A stretch of DNA of 64,000 nucleotides from Pomacea canaliculata (Eukaryota > Mollusca > Gastropoda > Architaenioglossa > Ampullariidae): NCBI RefSeq assembly GCF_003073045.1, contig NC_037595.1, forward strand, positions 2,356,001-2,420,000. Reading direction: 5' to 3'. Both the position numbers and the translations under genes were made by a program. The notes under the pieces were generated by a model. That model saw only the letters and a program-made list of their open reading frames with translations. It was not told the origin of the DNA and ran no database searches. This document shows, one piece after another, positions 1-15,216 of the stretch. Every line of letters begins with the position of its first letter. Position 1 is the first letter of the stretch.

Positions 1-14
1 CGGCCGGAGTGGAC

Positions 15-26
15 TGCGCATGCGCG
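15..26. promoter_or_regulatory. NRF1-like palindromic site
   Basis: TGCGCATGCGCG matches the known NRF1 consensus (YGCGCAYGCGCR). In animals such sites usually sit in CpG-rich housekeeping promoters. No transcription unit is visible to the right, so any target gene would be off the window to the left. The motif is seen; its use is inference. Confidence 0.3.
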
Positions 27-2124
27 GAATGTTAAACGCTGTGCCCGTGTTGTTTGTTTGCTTGATGGCCGTCTGTCAACATGTCCTGAGTCGTGAGAGT
101 AGACAGAGTCTGTCTTTAGCCACCTCGCTTATCTCCCTTTGTCAGGAAGGTGCTCTCTGATTACAGTCATCGATGTCTTATCAACTCCTCTAATCGTCTG
201 CTCAGCACGTGTGAGGACTAAAGGTTACAAGAAGTTTAAAGGGCAAAAACTTCGGAAGGGACAGTCAGTTTGCACGGCCGGTATATAAACAAGAAATAGT
301 AAACAAACCGTGTTGTCAGCCATGATGGTGGCAAGAAGATAAGATTTGTTTGCGGGAATATACGTCAGTAGTTAGCTCCCTTTCCATCGTCCCCTCCTCC
401 TTCTTTTAATGGAAGCACTTTACTTACAAACAAATCTCCAAACTAGAAAATTAAGAAAAGAAAAGATGGCTGCAGTAAGCTGTGTTCGTGGCTGGAAGTA
501 TGTCTGCTGGTTCAGAAAATCTCCTGATTGTATATTTCTCTCACAACCTTTGCACACATACGTAGATTTTCCTCACATCACGTGTCTGTATAAATAATGC
601 CGACACAGATTCGGTCAAATGAATATGCATGGTCATATCAGTGTGAAAGACGACGAGAAAGAAGAAAAACATCAAAATAAAACATAAACAATTTCTCAAA
701 CAGTCTTCTAGTGTCATCGGAATTTTTTTCAGGTCAACACGCTAATGGATGGTAAAGGTCCTTCCTGCTCTCCTCCACACTCGTTCAAAATATAACGATG
801 TCAGTTCAACAAACTGGTAGAAGAAATAAGACAAAGAAGTTGTATTGGTGTTCAGAAGGACTTGATTCATTCAGAAGCCAGTAACCACAGTGACATTTCT
901 AATGGTGACAAACAAGCAGCATCCACAGCTCAGTTCCTCTGTCATGTCTTCTGTCAGCCTCAGCCTTGGCTGCTTCAAGGATGGTCTGAAGGAAGTGGTA
1001 AAACTGTTGAGAAGCCAATCATTATCTTCCTTCCTACTTGTTCACAACAAAATCACGATGATGACTCAGATGCTAACCTACTAACATTCACAAATTAACA
1101 TTTTTTTGTTATGCATTCCTGGAAAATTATTTTTTCAAAAGTGTCTAAAAAAGTTTGCTAAAATCACTGCCTAGCTTCATCGAAAACATCGCGTGTGGAT
1201 GTATATACTTATATACTCATAGGCGTGTGGTCTTTAGTAATTATGTTTTTGATTGAATAATATCAATATTAATTATTTAAATTTTATAAAACAGTTTTAT
1301 TACGTTTCCCGTTACACAATCATGTCTTTTTATAATCATCGTCTTTTGTAGGCGTGTTTGTCCCTTTTTTCTTAAATATTTATATAATATTTCAATATCT
1401 CTCTTTCTAATACCTTCATGGTGTGTATGATGTATGTGAGTGCGTGTGTGTGTGCATGTGTGCGTGAGTGTATGTGTATTTCTTTGTGTGAAAACACAGT
1501 GAACCAAACAGACCTTGTCTTCCGACAAAATAAATCTTTTATGAAATTTTCTATTAAAATATTTGCTGCTCTCGTTTTTACAGAAAATTGTATTTTCTCC
1601 TGATACAACTAACACCTGTCAGGTAGTGAGTGTGCGACAATAAAGTGTATATTTTATCCGAAACTTTGGCTTGGGGTACACATGTACAAAGCTACACCAC
1701 CCTTTACAAATATCAAATTGGGAAGAAGGAACTGATTGTATTTACAATTAATTTGAGATATTTAAACAATGCAAGGTAACAATAGAGAAATGTCAGTCAG
1801 TCACGTTTTGATGTTTGTAGACACTAATGAGAGTGTTTATCGTGGGGTGGGGGACTCTGGGATTTCCTAATGTACTTCCTCTTCAACGGTAGTGTTTATA
1901 TTTTGTATACATGGTCTTCTCTCATCATTTTCTTCCTTCACTGAAGCAAACATCTTTAAATCTTGCCCTTCATTTTATTGTTCCCTTAAGAAAATCTTGG
2001 CCATAACGAATTGTTTAACCTGCAGGCAGCTGATTCCCTTTGTGGACACGCAATTCTTGACCTAAGGTGAGATAATAAATACTTACCAGTCCTTTCTTGT
2101 TTGTGAAGCATTCTTCTAAGTGCC

Positions 2125-2210
2125 ACGGGGAGTCCAGTTGTCTAGTGGTTACAAACAAAGTTCGCTTGTCATTACTGCAGTGAGAGGCTCTGGGTTCAGA
2201 TCTTGTGCGG
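2125..2210 (+). repeat. tRNA-derived SINE head
   Basis: An A-box-like motif (TTGTCTAGTGG, 2138-2148) is followed about 45 bases later by a B-box-like motif (GGTTCAGATCT, 2193-2203). That is the spacing of an internal RNA polymerase III promoter in a tRNA-derived SINE. The flanking bases do not fold into an intact tRNA cloverleaf by eye, so a working tRNA gene is unlikely. The 3' limit is not clear; T/C-rich sequence continues to about 2330. Confidence 0.5.
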
Positions 2211-2477
2211 GATTGGGCTTTTGGATTGTGTCCATTGTTTCCAGTTTTTTCTCTCTCTCTTCTTGTGGCCTTGTAGTCACGTGCCTGTCCGTCTTCTTCC
2301 TTTTTGTCTTTTTCCGTATACTACCTTATTGTTCAGACTGTCCATGATGTATATGTTAATTTTTGTTACTGTTGCAGATGCTTGATGTCCTATGGACAGT
2401 CAAAGCAGATTGATTTCTCCCGCTGCTTGCATTCTTCCACATTCTGTGATTTCAGTTAGTTTTATAGTGAAATGATG

Positions 2478-2843
2478 GTGAGTGACAAAATGAGATGGAA
2501 AATGTGGAAAACATAAAAACTAAGGAAATAGGAACAGTGAATTAATAATGTCTAACAAGTAGAAAATAAGTCCTTATGTTAATTAGAGAGTGATATCGTG
2601 AATCAGTGAGTTACTGAGTGAATTAATGAGTTCACAGAATAAGCAAACACAACATATTCACATGAATCAGCTTCTAAAGTTCTTAAACAATTGTACAATA
2701 GTTCAATGTTACCACTATTGCGTGAACTAAACAACCAATGGGTAGGAACTGACAGGCCTAATATTCCCGAAAGTGGAGACTTCTGACGGTCTTCACTAAC
2801 ATTACTTTGAAAGAGCTTTACCTATCTTTCATTAACATGACAG
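2478..2843 (+). other. probable 5' UTR intron of receptor 1
   Basis: A donor (GATG|GTGAGT, GT at 2478) and an acceptor (AACATGACAG|GTGTGAA, AG at 2842-2843) enclose 366 bases, a size typical of this array. The second exon would begin with GTGTGA, as predicted for receptor 4, and reach the ATG at 2920. No convincing TATA box was found at the expected distance, and another donor (AAG|GTGAGA at 2067) is possible. Confidence 0.4.
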
Positions 2844-2919
2844 GTGTGAAATAATGCTAAGCCCGGACAGTCTGAAGCTGCCGCAGTATCTTTAAATATA
2901 ACAATAATATTATAATACA

Positions 2920-4044
2920 ATGAATTTTTCTCAAAGCAATGAGGAATTTTTACCTTGGAATCACCCAGACAATGTACTGTCTTACAAGGCAGTGGTTGCT
3001 GTAGCAGCTGTTCATCACACTGTCATGAAGCCTGTCGTCGTCAGCGTGGCCGTCTCGACCAACATCGTCAACTGCCAGGTGTTCAGGCGCCAGGGTCTGA
3101 GGGACCGCATGAACCTGTGTCTGTGTGTGCTTTCTCTGGTGGACATGTTCTACTTGACTTTCTCAATGGTCTTTACAGCCTCGTACTGGGCCGTGCTAAT
3201 CAACCCTGTAGTAGGGGAGGTCATCTACCAGAACGCACGTTGCTATCTCATGGGAGTGAACTACGGCTTGAGAGAAACCTCGACCTGTATAAATACAGTG
3301 ATCGCCATGGAGCGATGTCTGTGTGTCCTGCTCCCGCTACAGGCCAAGACCCTCGTCAGCACTAGAACCATGGGTATCCTTCTGGTTGCCATAGCGATTT
3401 CAATGCAGTTTTCGTTCATCACAACCCCCATCAAGAGCTTTATATTTCCTGTTTACGATGGCGCGTCTAACGAGACTTGGTGGAAGCTCACCCTGGCGGA
3501 CAGCTGGCAGAAAAGTGCGGTTCTGAGGGTGTATGACAAGATCGACGACACAATCATGCTTGTCGTCTTTCCCATCCTCACCTTCATCCTCGTCTCAGGC
3601 GCAACGGCTATCACGGTGGTCTCCCTTCGAGCCGCCATCTTGTGGCGACAGAAGACCAGCTCCACCAGTGGCGAGGCGCAGGTCCAGCAGGTGGCGCTCA
3701 CCAAGATGCTGGTCGTCGTGTCCTGCTTTTTCATCGCCGGCAAGGTGCCGATGATCTCCGTCACCGTAGCCCGCATCGTGTACCCGGAGTTCTCGCCCTC
3801 TGGTCGTCAGTGTAACCTACACAGGGTGTGTGAGATGCTGGCTCGCTACATCCCGTATATTTACAGCGCCTGCAACTTCTTTGTTTATTATTCGCGATCT
3901 TCGAGGTTCAGGAGTGAGGTCAAGGACATCTGTAGGCGTGTTAGGAAACCCGTTCACTTAGCACGTGAACAGAACTCTGGTAGAGGTGATCTGACAGGAA
4001 AGACCTTTACACAAATACCTGACTACCTACCCGTCTACAAATAA
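2920..4044 (+). CDS. receptor 1: class A 7TM chemosensory-type GPCR
   Basis: This 374-aa protein is encoded in one exon and has seven hydrophobic segments (TM1 ~33-56, TM2 ~66-90, TM3 ~105-138, TM4 ~150-170, TM5 ~209-237, TM6 ~260-287, TM7 ~303-324). Visible marks are a sequon at Asn2, FLPWNHP at 10-16, Asp in TM2 (LSLVDM), MERC at the DRY position (~130-133), Pro in TM5 and TM6, and NFFVYY in TM7 in place of NPxxY. ECL2 has NETWW and no cysteine, although TM3 has a Cys at ~108. The family couples to heterotrimeric G proteins at the plasma membrane; a chemosensory role is inferred from the cluster and from resemblance to gastropod receptors. From the ERC motif to just past helix 8 it is almost identical to receptor 3, yet its C-tail is different, indicating gene conversion. 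The ATG fits the MN(x)S start shared in the array. Confidence 0.96.
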   Translation: MNFSQSNEEFLPWNHPDNVLSYKAVVAVAAVHHTVMKPVVVSVAVSTNIVNCQVFRRQGLRDRMNLCLCVLSLVDMFYLTFSMVFTASYWAVLINPVVGEVIYQNARCYLMGVNYGLRETSTCINTVIAMERCLCVLLPLQAKTLVSTRTMGILLVAIAISMQFSFITTPIKSFIFPVYDGASNETWWKLTLADSWQKSAVLRVYDKIDDTIMLVVFPILTFILVSGATAITVVSLRAAILWRQKTSSTSGEAQVQQVALTKMLVVVSCFFIAGKVPMISVTVARIVYPEFSPSGRQCNLHRVCEMLARYIPYIYSACNFFVYYSRSSRFRSEVKDICRRVRKPVHLAREQNSGRGDLTGKTFTQIPDYLPVYK

Positions 4045-4597
4045 TTATTGATATATTTTCTAGATGGCATTTTTTCAGCCATATATATATAATTATAATT
4101 CCTTTGCATAAGCACTGTGAAGAAAGAAGAGTTTTTTTCCGCTTGTTATCTTTAATATAAGTTTTTCCAACCTTTGATATGAGACGATAAATAATCGCGA
4201 GGACAATGTCTGACCCTTCTTGTTCATATATTTCCATGTAAATTGTGTATTTAAGAAGACTGTAATACATAGAAGTCACTGATGCATGTCAGAAAACAAA
4301 CATTAAATCCTGCGCGATTCTTGAGTTGCTTCCCTTTGACCGTTTAAAGGGCAACATTCCGTGTCAGAAATTTTACAAAACTATTTTAAGCTTTTTAAAA
4401 TCTGTATCACGATTACATTGGCTTTTCTCTAGTATCAGCAACTCAGAAAATTGTATTTTCAGAAGTTCTCGGTATACAAATTGTAAATTGCGTTTATTTT
4501 CTATGCAATTTTTACATTACACAAAAACATCGAAGTTTTATAAAATTTGCGATATCGACTTTTCACACACCAAATATTACTAAAGTAAAATGAATGA

Positions 4598-4603
4598 AAT
4601 AAA
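4598..4603 (+). terminator. possible poly(A) signal, receptor 1
   Basis: This AATAAA lies about 550 bases after the stop codon in AT-rich sequence. It is the first canonical hexamer noticed downstream; chance occurrence is possible. Confidence 0.3.
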
Positions 4604-7600
4604 TATATTTCATTAAATATATGTTTGTAGCTAAATGATGAGGTATTATAATATTTCAGTTTCGAAATTTCTATGATAAGATGTTATGATATTATTCATT
4701 CATCTCTCGTTCTGTGACGGAACCTACAACAAAACATCCTTTATAGAAATTCAGCAGTTTCAGCCATATTTACACATGTAAGATGCCTAATATTGCAGAA
4801 AATGAATTGATTATTTTCTGAATTTCAGCAATTCAGTTACAAACGATTTACAATCCCGTCCTAGAAGTGTCTTCATTATTTGCTCTCACATACAGGTGTA
4901 AGCCGTGTAACACATGTTTCTTGTATCTTATCTCCAAACTCTTTTTACTAACTTATCCTTTAACTTTTTTTAACGAGTATCATCAAATCATTACCATTGT
5001 TATAAATGACGATGTATGAATAATAGCTAATGATCTTGCCTTTGAATGTTTTTAAAGAATTCAGTGGCTTTATTGAGGAATAACAAGCTTAAGAAGTGTT
5101 TCATGGCAGCAATAAATATGAATCAAAGTTTTTATTCTTTCCTGGACTTCATTTGAAGTCAGTAATTAATAACTAAATAACGGTTCAATCTTCAAAATCT
5201 AGTATTTCACAAACTCCAAGTGTTTTTCATTAACTCATCTACACCGTGCTTTCTCTTTTTATTATTCTGATAAGGATGTTATTAAATTTTGTGGAGAGTG
5301 TGCCCTTGTATATATTGAAGCATCCGCTACTGTAAACAGTACCCAACCATTTAACCATTGCATCTCTCTGAAAAATGCTCAAACAATCTAAAGACCATGA
5401 TATTATTTGTACACTAAGTTTTTAACTTTGGAAACCAGCTGGACAATTTTGCATCGTATTTAAAGTTATTTTTCCATTCAATTATAACTTTATACTTATT
5501 GCGGTGATGAAAGAACAAACACAATTTTATCCTTGTTTGATTATTCCATTGTGACAGTTAAATAATCTACAGCAAGTGTTATTTCGTTGCAGAGACTAAT
5601 ACTGAGTTAGAAGTTACCACTCTCTCAGTACCTCTGTGTCCTTTATACACTTACTTTTCACTCAGCTTTTACCTAAGACAAATCTAAATAAATTTTGTTG
5701 ACCAAATTAAAACCTTTTGCGAAATCAACGAAAACTAAAGAGAAAAAAGCGAAATGTAAACACGAAGTTTAGTGCATCTTCGAAGTCCTTGGTGTCGAGC
5801 GATGATCCGGTTTGATTCTAGATAATTGCATGTCTCCGCGGTTGGTTCTGCGGAACCTGGTGACAACTACATTTTTTATTTCTGAGCAGACGAGTGGTAA
5901 GTCAATGAGTCAATGAGTAGAGGGTCTCAGGAAAGTACTTTTACATGATAAACATCATTTCCCTTCAAAAATTCTTCAAGTGCTAACATCTGCTCGATGC
6001 AGCCAGTCTCATCATGTGTGAAGTGTCGGTCAGATGGGACTGATCATACATATTTCTATCCGATTATAAATAGAGAACTAGCCTGGTGAGTATTGATTCG
6101 CGACCTACAATGCCTTCTTAGGACTATGGTTCTAATATAAATTAAGTTTCGGGCGATTATTATTTTTTTATAATTTTATCAACACATCATCATCACTCAG
6201 GGTTCTTTTGTGTATTGCTAGTATTGGAAAGGAGCACACTCAAGTTACAGGTTGTTCATAAAGGCTTCGAAAACGCAGGCGGGTGTCGACTTCTGACAGC
6301 GTGAAATAATTCATGTTGTTTAGTTTAAAGTCTTTGGTCCAAAACAAAAACAACGCAATTTGAATAGTCCTTGACAATTTTTGTGACTTGTTTATGACAA
6401 TGTTTGTGGTTTGTTGACAGAGTGCGCACTTATCACGAATGTGTTCAAGATGGATGTCACTGCCGTTATTACAAGTAACATGTAATGTCTACTAAACATT
6501 CAACAAAATAACAAAATAACAGTTAACAAACATAAAGTGCACGTAGAAATAACAGTCACCTGTGACAGCCATATTTACCAAGCGGGCTGCACAGTTTTCT
6601 CCCTTGCCAGTATCATTGATTGCTAGTGAAATGGCGCAATTAGTAGACTACGAACATCAACTAAAACATCAGTTCATAATCTTGCAACACCAGATAAGTG
6701 TAGGTATTCTCCCACTGAACATCCGATCTTCTTTTACCAGATTGCATACGATCGTGATTTATGGTTTAATTTAATGTTTCCTTTTTTTTCACTCAATCTC
6801 ACTAACTTTACTTTGTACGTACTGGGTGCTAAAGGAGATTCTGGGATAAACTAATTTTAAATGATTTCATAAAGTTCGGTGCAAAATATTCTTTCTCTAA
6901 ATCTGTGAATATACTCCTTTAATTAACGAAATGCACACCTACTATCATGAACAGGACAAGGCCAGCAACACGGACATCGTGATTGTACAGAGAAACGTGG
7001 AGGTCGTGAAGACTTTAGCCGGGGAGAAGGTTGGTCCTGTCGGTTGTCTTAATCCTCACACGGCAGATGTGAAAACGCTGATAATCGAGCGAGACAATGT
7101 TCTGTCTACTGAAATTTGCGAATAAGTTATTCACATAAGGCCAGCTGTTCAGTTCACGACCAAACACGTGACATCTGTGTAAAGGAGACAATGATACACT
7201 GTACAAAATGCGATTTCTGTTTGGCAAGGTTGTTCTGTCCCTGGACCGCCATGTCAAATATTTTCAAAACAATATTTGACAGTGGATAATAGGTGTTCAG
7301 TGATAGAGATCTCCAAGACTTGTTTCCTTATGGCATTTGTGGTTAGTAATATTAATCAAAATTCAATGAAACCGCTTGCTTGCTTCCCTCCTGGAGACCA
7401 TCGCCTGCTGCTTGTGTCACTCGGATGGCAAGTCAGGTAACGGAATGAAGGAATTAGGCACTTTGTCAGACTGGAACATCATTAAAAACAACAGAAATTT
7501 AAGCCTCATTATCTTAAATTTACTGCAGCTGAAAACAGTCGATAACAATAGCAATGCAATCAGGAAACTGGCTTTTCATTTTAAAGAAACATTTCTTACA

Positions 7601-8040
7601 ACTCGCATGTAGTTCAGTTTTACCACAGAGATTTTTTCCTATGAAGTTCGTAAGATTCTTTAATTCTTTAAACAATTTTATCATTACAAAGTCAACATGC
7701 CCCAGCTACATAATTTGACAGTTAACCACAGAGTAAATGTGAATATAAATAATTTCTTTTGCCTAATGATCGTGAACAACATTAAACTTTCTGTTCCTCG
7801 ATATAAAAATATTAAATCCTCAAATGTATTCAGGTTGCATTAACACGTTTCCGTGTGTGTATGCGTGTCTAGTTTTCTGTATGAGAAAGTGAGTTTTCCA
7901 CACACACACACACACATTGAGTGTATTTATTAAATATGTGGGGAAGTGAATGTTAGAGAGGCACAGACGTTTACATAGATGTGTGCGTGTGTACGTGTGC
8001 GTGTGTTTATTTTTGATCTGACACCCCTACCTATAATAGA
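4604..8040. other. intergenic, receptors 1-2
   Basis: No gene is supported. AT-rich sequence holds scattered short open frames without family resemblance, including one of 64 codons at 6931-7125 whose composition is more balanced but which matches nothing recognised. A short inverted repeat (TGTCAAATATT / AATATTTGACA) lies at 7253-7281, and a (CA)9 microsatellite at 7899-7916. Confidence 0.5.
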
Positions 8041-8044
8041 GAAA

Positions 8045-8395
8045 TTATGCAAATATATCATCCCTGTCCTCGAATTTTCAAACGAATATTGAATAAAAAA
8101 TTTTCTAAACTTTGATATAAATCAGTGTTGGTTATATTTAATAACATATTCAGTTTGTGGCACAAAATAGTTTCTGTAAGGTGAGGTGGAAACAGTTTTA
8201 AATTTTAAACTTCCCAAAGATTTGTCAGTTTCTATTCTATGTCTAGTTGATCTGTAGCCTGCGATGCTGAAAATCCAGTTTTATTTTTAACAAATGATAG
8301 CAATGTCCCTTTGCTTTGTGGCTCTGGAGTTCCGATTTCACTGTGAAAACAAATAGTAACCATGACTCTTTGCTCCGAGAGAGATAACTGATGAG
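8045..8395 (+). repeat. upstream block shared with receptor 3 flank
   Basis: Blocks here resemble 13489-13765 in the same order: ATGCAAATAT followed by CCTG(T/C)CCTC, then TTTGTGGCAC with AAACAGTT downstream, then CTTTGCTCC. In this copy the block ends about 20 bases before the receptor 2 ATG. In the other it lies ~1.5 kb before the receptor 3 ATG. It may be duplicated promoter-proximal DNA or an old dispersed repeat. A donor-like AAG|GTGAGG at 8181 and a TATAAATC at 8116 lie inside, but no clear matching acceptor was found. Confidence 0.4.
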
Positions 8396-8414
8396 ATTGT
8401 AAGTTTTCAAAACT

Positions 8415-9500
8415 ATGATAATGAATAATTCTGAAATTGATGATATTGTACCTCCCTGGAGCCACCCTGATAATATTGTACACTACAAGGCAGTGGCAGA
8501 GATAGAGTTGTTCTATCATGTTGTCTTGAAGCCTGCAGTGCTCGTCCTCGCTGTTGTCACCAACATCATCAACTGCATCGTGTTCAGGCGCCAGGGTCTG
8601 ATGGACCGCATGAACCTCTGTCTGTTTGTCCTCTCTCTCGTGGACATGACTTACCTGGTTTACTCCATGACCTTTAGCATCACATACTGGATTAAACTGT
8701 CAGACCTTGAAGTCGGGGATTTTATTTATTATAGCGCTCGTTGTTATGGTATGGGGGTGAGTTATGGCCTGAGAGAAACCTCATCTTGTATTAATACTGT
8801 GATAGCGGTGGAGCGCTGCTTGTGTGTCCTGTTCCCACTACGAGCCAAGTACCTTGTGAGTACTACAACGATGGGAATTTTACTGGTTGCCATAGTGATT
8901 ACGATGCAGGTTGCCTTCGTTACAAACCCTATCAAGAATTTTATATTTCAAGCTAATGATGGAGATACTAACGAGACTTGGTGGAACCAGACTCTGTCGG
9001 ACAGCTGGCAGAAAAATGAGTTTCTGCGAGCGTATGACAAGATTGAGGACACAGTCATGCAGATCGTGTTGCCAGTCCTCAACTTCCTCCTAGTCTCAGG
9101 TGCAACGGCCATCACGGTTGTCTCGCTCAGAGCTGCCATCTTGTGGCGACAGAAGACCAGTTCCGCCAACAGTGAGGCTTATTTCCAGCAGGTGGCGCTG
9201 ACCAAGATGCTCGTGTTGGTCTCGTGCGCTTTCGTCACCAGCAAGCTGCCGATGATCTCGATCACTATCACCCGCATCGTCCATCCCAGTTTCGCGCCCT
9301 CTGGTTGTCAGTACAACTTGTACAAGGTGTTCGAGATGATGAGCCGTTACTTCCCGTACCTTCACAGCTCCTGTACATTCTTTATCTACTACTTCAGCTC
9401 ATTGAGGTTCAGGACTGAGGTCCAGAGGATCTGGGGCTGCGTCTACAAGTCGATGTTCTTCGCACGTGCAAACCAGTCTACTAGGCTTGCTTTTCAGTGA
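8415..9500 (+). CDS. receptor 2: class A 7TM chemosensory-type GPCR
   Basis: A single exon encodes 361 aa from the first ATG, or 359 aa from the ATG at 8421. The second aligns with the MNNS start of receptor 3 and may be the real start. The seven helices follow the positions in receptor 1, shifted by two residues. The pre-TM1 signature is altered to VPPWSHP, where most paralogues have FLPW. TM2 has the Asp (LSLVDM), TM3 has VERC at ~132-135, and ECL2 has NETWW and no cysteine. TM7 reads TFFIYY, so the usual Asn of NPxxY is Thr. It belongs with receptors 1 and 3 but shows no near-identical tract with them. The C-tail is the shortest of the complete set. A G-protein-coupled chemoreceptor role is inferred from family resemblance. 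Confidence 0.96.
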   Translation: MIMNNSEIDDIVPPWSHPDNIVHYKAVAEIELFYHVVLKPAVLVLAVVTNIINCIVFRRQGLMDRMNLCLFVLSLVDMTYLVYSMTFSITYWIKLSDLEVGDFIYYSARCYGMGVSYGLRETSSCINTVIAVERCLCVLFPLRAKYLVSTTTMGILLVAIVITMQVAFVTNPIKNFIFQANDGDTNETWWNQTLSDSWQKNEFLRAYDKIEDTVMQIVLPVLNFLLVSGATAITVVSLRAAILWRQKTSSANSEAYFQQVALTKMLVLVSCAFVTSKLPMISITITRIVHPSFAPSGCQYNLYKVFEMMSRYFPYLHSSCTFFIYYFSSLRFRTEVQRIWGCVYKSMFFARANQSTRLAFQ

Positions 9501-9586
9501 AGACTAGAGCATAATCAGGACATCCTTTACATTAACACTTCGTTTAAATCGTTTCGCTGGAGAGTTCTCTCTACTGTACAGGTTCG

Positions 9587-9646
9587 TGATGATGATGATG
9601 ATGATGATGATGATGACGACGACGACGATGATGATGATTATTATTA
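9587..9646. repeat. GAT/GAC microsatellite
   Basis: Tandem GAT units, a short GAC patch, GAT again and a TTA end lie about 90 bases after the receptor 2 stop, probably within its 3' UTR. Confidence 0.9.
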
Positions 9647-9784
9647 ATTGATTTAATCAGGGCATAATCACGCTCTCGAAGGACCATGCTCTCAGTGCCA
9701 GTCAAGTAGGAGACGTGGGCAGAACACGAAAGGACAGAATACGAAAGACGGAAGAAAAAACAAGTGTGCAAACAGGAAACGAGT

Positions 9785-9790
9785 AATAAA
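9785..9790 (+). terminator. possible poly(A) signal, receptor 2
   Basis: This AATAAA lies 285 bases after the stop codon, with GT-containing sequence further downstream. It is a plausible 3' end signal by sequence only. Confidence 0.4.
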
Positions 9791-13488
<3,698 letters not shown>

Positions 13489-13765
13489 ATTCTATTCCTG
13501 CCCTCTAATTTGTCTCTTCTATTGAAGTGAATCTTGAATATATAAATATCTCCAAACATTGAGGTAAGCCTCTGATGGTGATACTTAAAATGTAACACTC
13601 TTTGTGGCACCAACTACTTTCTCTAGCAAAAGGTAAAAACAGTTCAATGTTTTTTTAAATGTATACTTGTGTCCATTTGTTCATGAAGCTAGTCGCATTT
13701 AACAAGTTTTATTCCTGATAATAGCAACTAACACTTTGCTCCCTAATTATTGAGGATAAAAGTTT
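13489..13765 (+). repeat. second copy of shared upstream block
   Basis: This is a diverged counterpart of 8045-8395, with the same ordered short matches. Here the block is separated from the receptor 3 coding exon by about 1.4 kb, so either sequence was inserted after duplication or the block is a mobile repeat. A related fragment on the opposite strand may lie near 42060-42165 (GTTCGAGGGCAGGAAATA). Confidence 0.35.
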
Positions 13766-14906
13766 GCTAAAGTTTGTTTAAATGGAATTTTCAACATGTG
13801 TATGACTGTTGAGAGGGATGGGGAGTTCTTACTTTATAATAGTCTGGAAATCTTACTAGTTGTCCAGGTCTTTAATTTTGTTTGTTTATTTTTTTATTAC
13901 TTGGATTATTCTTGTCGTGGTTATATTTTCTCTTGACAACCCAATTTAGTAATTGTAACCAGCTACTAATTTTTTTATGTTCTTCTACCTAATCTCCCTA
14001 AGTGAAGTCCATTCATGTCCTCTAGTATATTTTTTAGTTCTTACACTTTGTTCTCTTTCTATCCTTACTTCCATTAGGGTTTTTTTCTCTCTTCCCTATC
14101 TCTATTTCATCACTTAATATATTATCCTTGCAGTTCTCATTCTATCATAAAATCATATTAAGGAACAGAAGTACTGATTGTAGACAGAATTTTTTTAAGT
14201 AAATATTTGTCTTTTTTTTAATTAGTTGTTCTTAAAGTAAGGGAGAGAACTACAAGCAGATCAATCATGTAGTGGGCGAGTTACTGAGGTAGGTTTATTT
14301 AAGACTTACTTTAATTTCAACAGCTTTGTGATGACTTGATGAGAGAAAGCAAACAGCTGCACAAAAATATCTACAGCATCGTCATCTAGAGGATCAATGG
14401 TTTCTTCTCACACTTACTTGTAACAACAAAAAATCCCGCGACACTCCATCCTCGACCGATGCATCATTAAACGAAGCAGTTCTATATTTGTGTTGACCAG
14501 ACCAAGCTCGATACAGTATGTAAACAGATGAGGACAAACACCAGAGACTTCTGTGTCCACAGACTTCTTGTCACTCTCCGAGCGCCAAGTGAAAACTAAC
14601 ATCAACAGCATCCACTAAACTATAAAAATTCTTCAGAAATTGAAACGATGAGCACTGAGATCATGTGAAAAGAAAATTATGTAATGCAATGAAATCAAAT
14701 GTTGTATACAATCCCTAATGATACCCAGACAAAGATTTTGTGTAATATTGAATACCCGTCTAAATATGGAAAAAAAGGTTTTATTTTATTTTTTGTGATT
14801 CAATAGATTGATAAAATTTCATTGATAGACAAAGCAGCGACTACTCAGATTATCTACATTTAGCCATTGTTGTGGCTGTCATTAACGCAGATTCTTTTAA
14901 CTTTTC

Positions 14907-14908
14907 AG
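14907..14908 (+). other. probable 5' UTR splice acceptor, receptor 3
   Basis: TTTTAACTTTTCAG|GTTTGG is a pyrimidine-rich acceptor about 310 bases before the receptor 3 ATG. Its position and its G-starting second exon match the other genes. The partner donor and TATA box were not identified with confidence. Confidence 0.4.
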
Positions 14909-15216
14909 GTTTGGGGGAGGATGAGAACTGACTGAACCCGATTAAGATTTTGTAGCTGTTGTGCTCAGGAAGCAGTCTCGTAGACAAAAAGTGGTTTTGT
15001 TTGTTCATGATTTAAAAGAAACCATCTGAAACATGAAAAACTGTTGTCTGCTGATGACCAGTTGACTGAATGAATTGCAAGCCAGTGAAGCGTGGCTTGT
15101 ACTTATGAGATGTTGGCCTTGATTGTCTAGCTACTTAATTATCTTATTATCTTTTTTTATTGCCTGTTCTGAGAATGAAAGCTTGAAACAGGGTTACAGT
15201 CCTAAAAAAAATTATC

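Larger units (their letters stand above)
1..2477. other. left flank, no gene recognised
   Basis: No coding region can be supported here. The first ~300 bases are richer in CpG than the rest and contain a palindrome at 15-26 (TGCGCATGCGCG) that matches the NRF1 consensus, so the promoter of a gene lying off the left edge is possible. A TG-rich stretch lies near 1436-1480. A SINE head (2125-2210) is listed separately. The rest is AT-rich single-copy-looking sequence. Confidence 0.5.

Noticed and set aside
2125-2210. Functional tRNA gene
   Set aside because: A- and B-box motifs are present, but no full cloverleaf is apparent. A SINE head fits better.
6065-6087. TATAAATA followed by GTGAGT as a receptor 2 promoter
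   Set aside because: The donor is too close to the TATA box to leave a first exon, and it lies 2.3 kb from the coding exon without a clear acceptor.
6931-7125. 64-codon open frame with balanced composition
   Set aside because: No family resemblance or splice context was found. It is too short to support as a gene from sequence alone.
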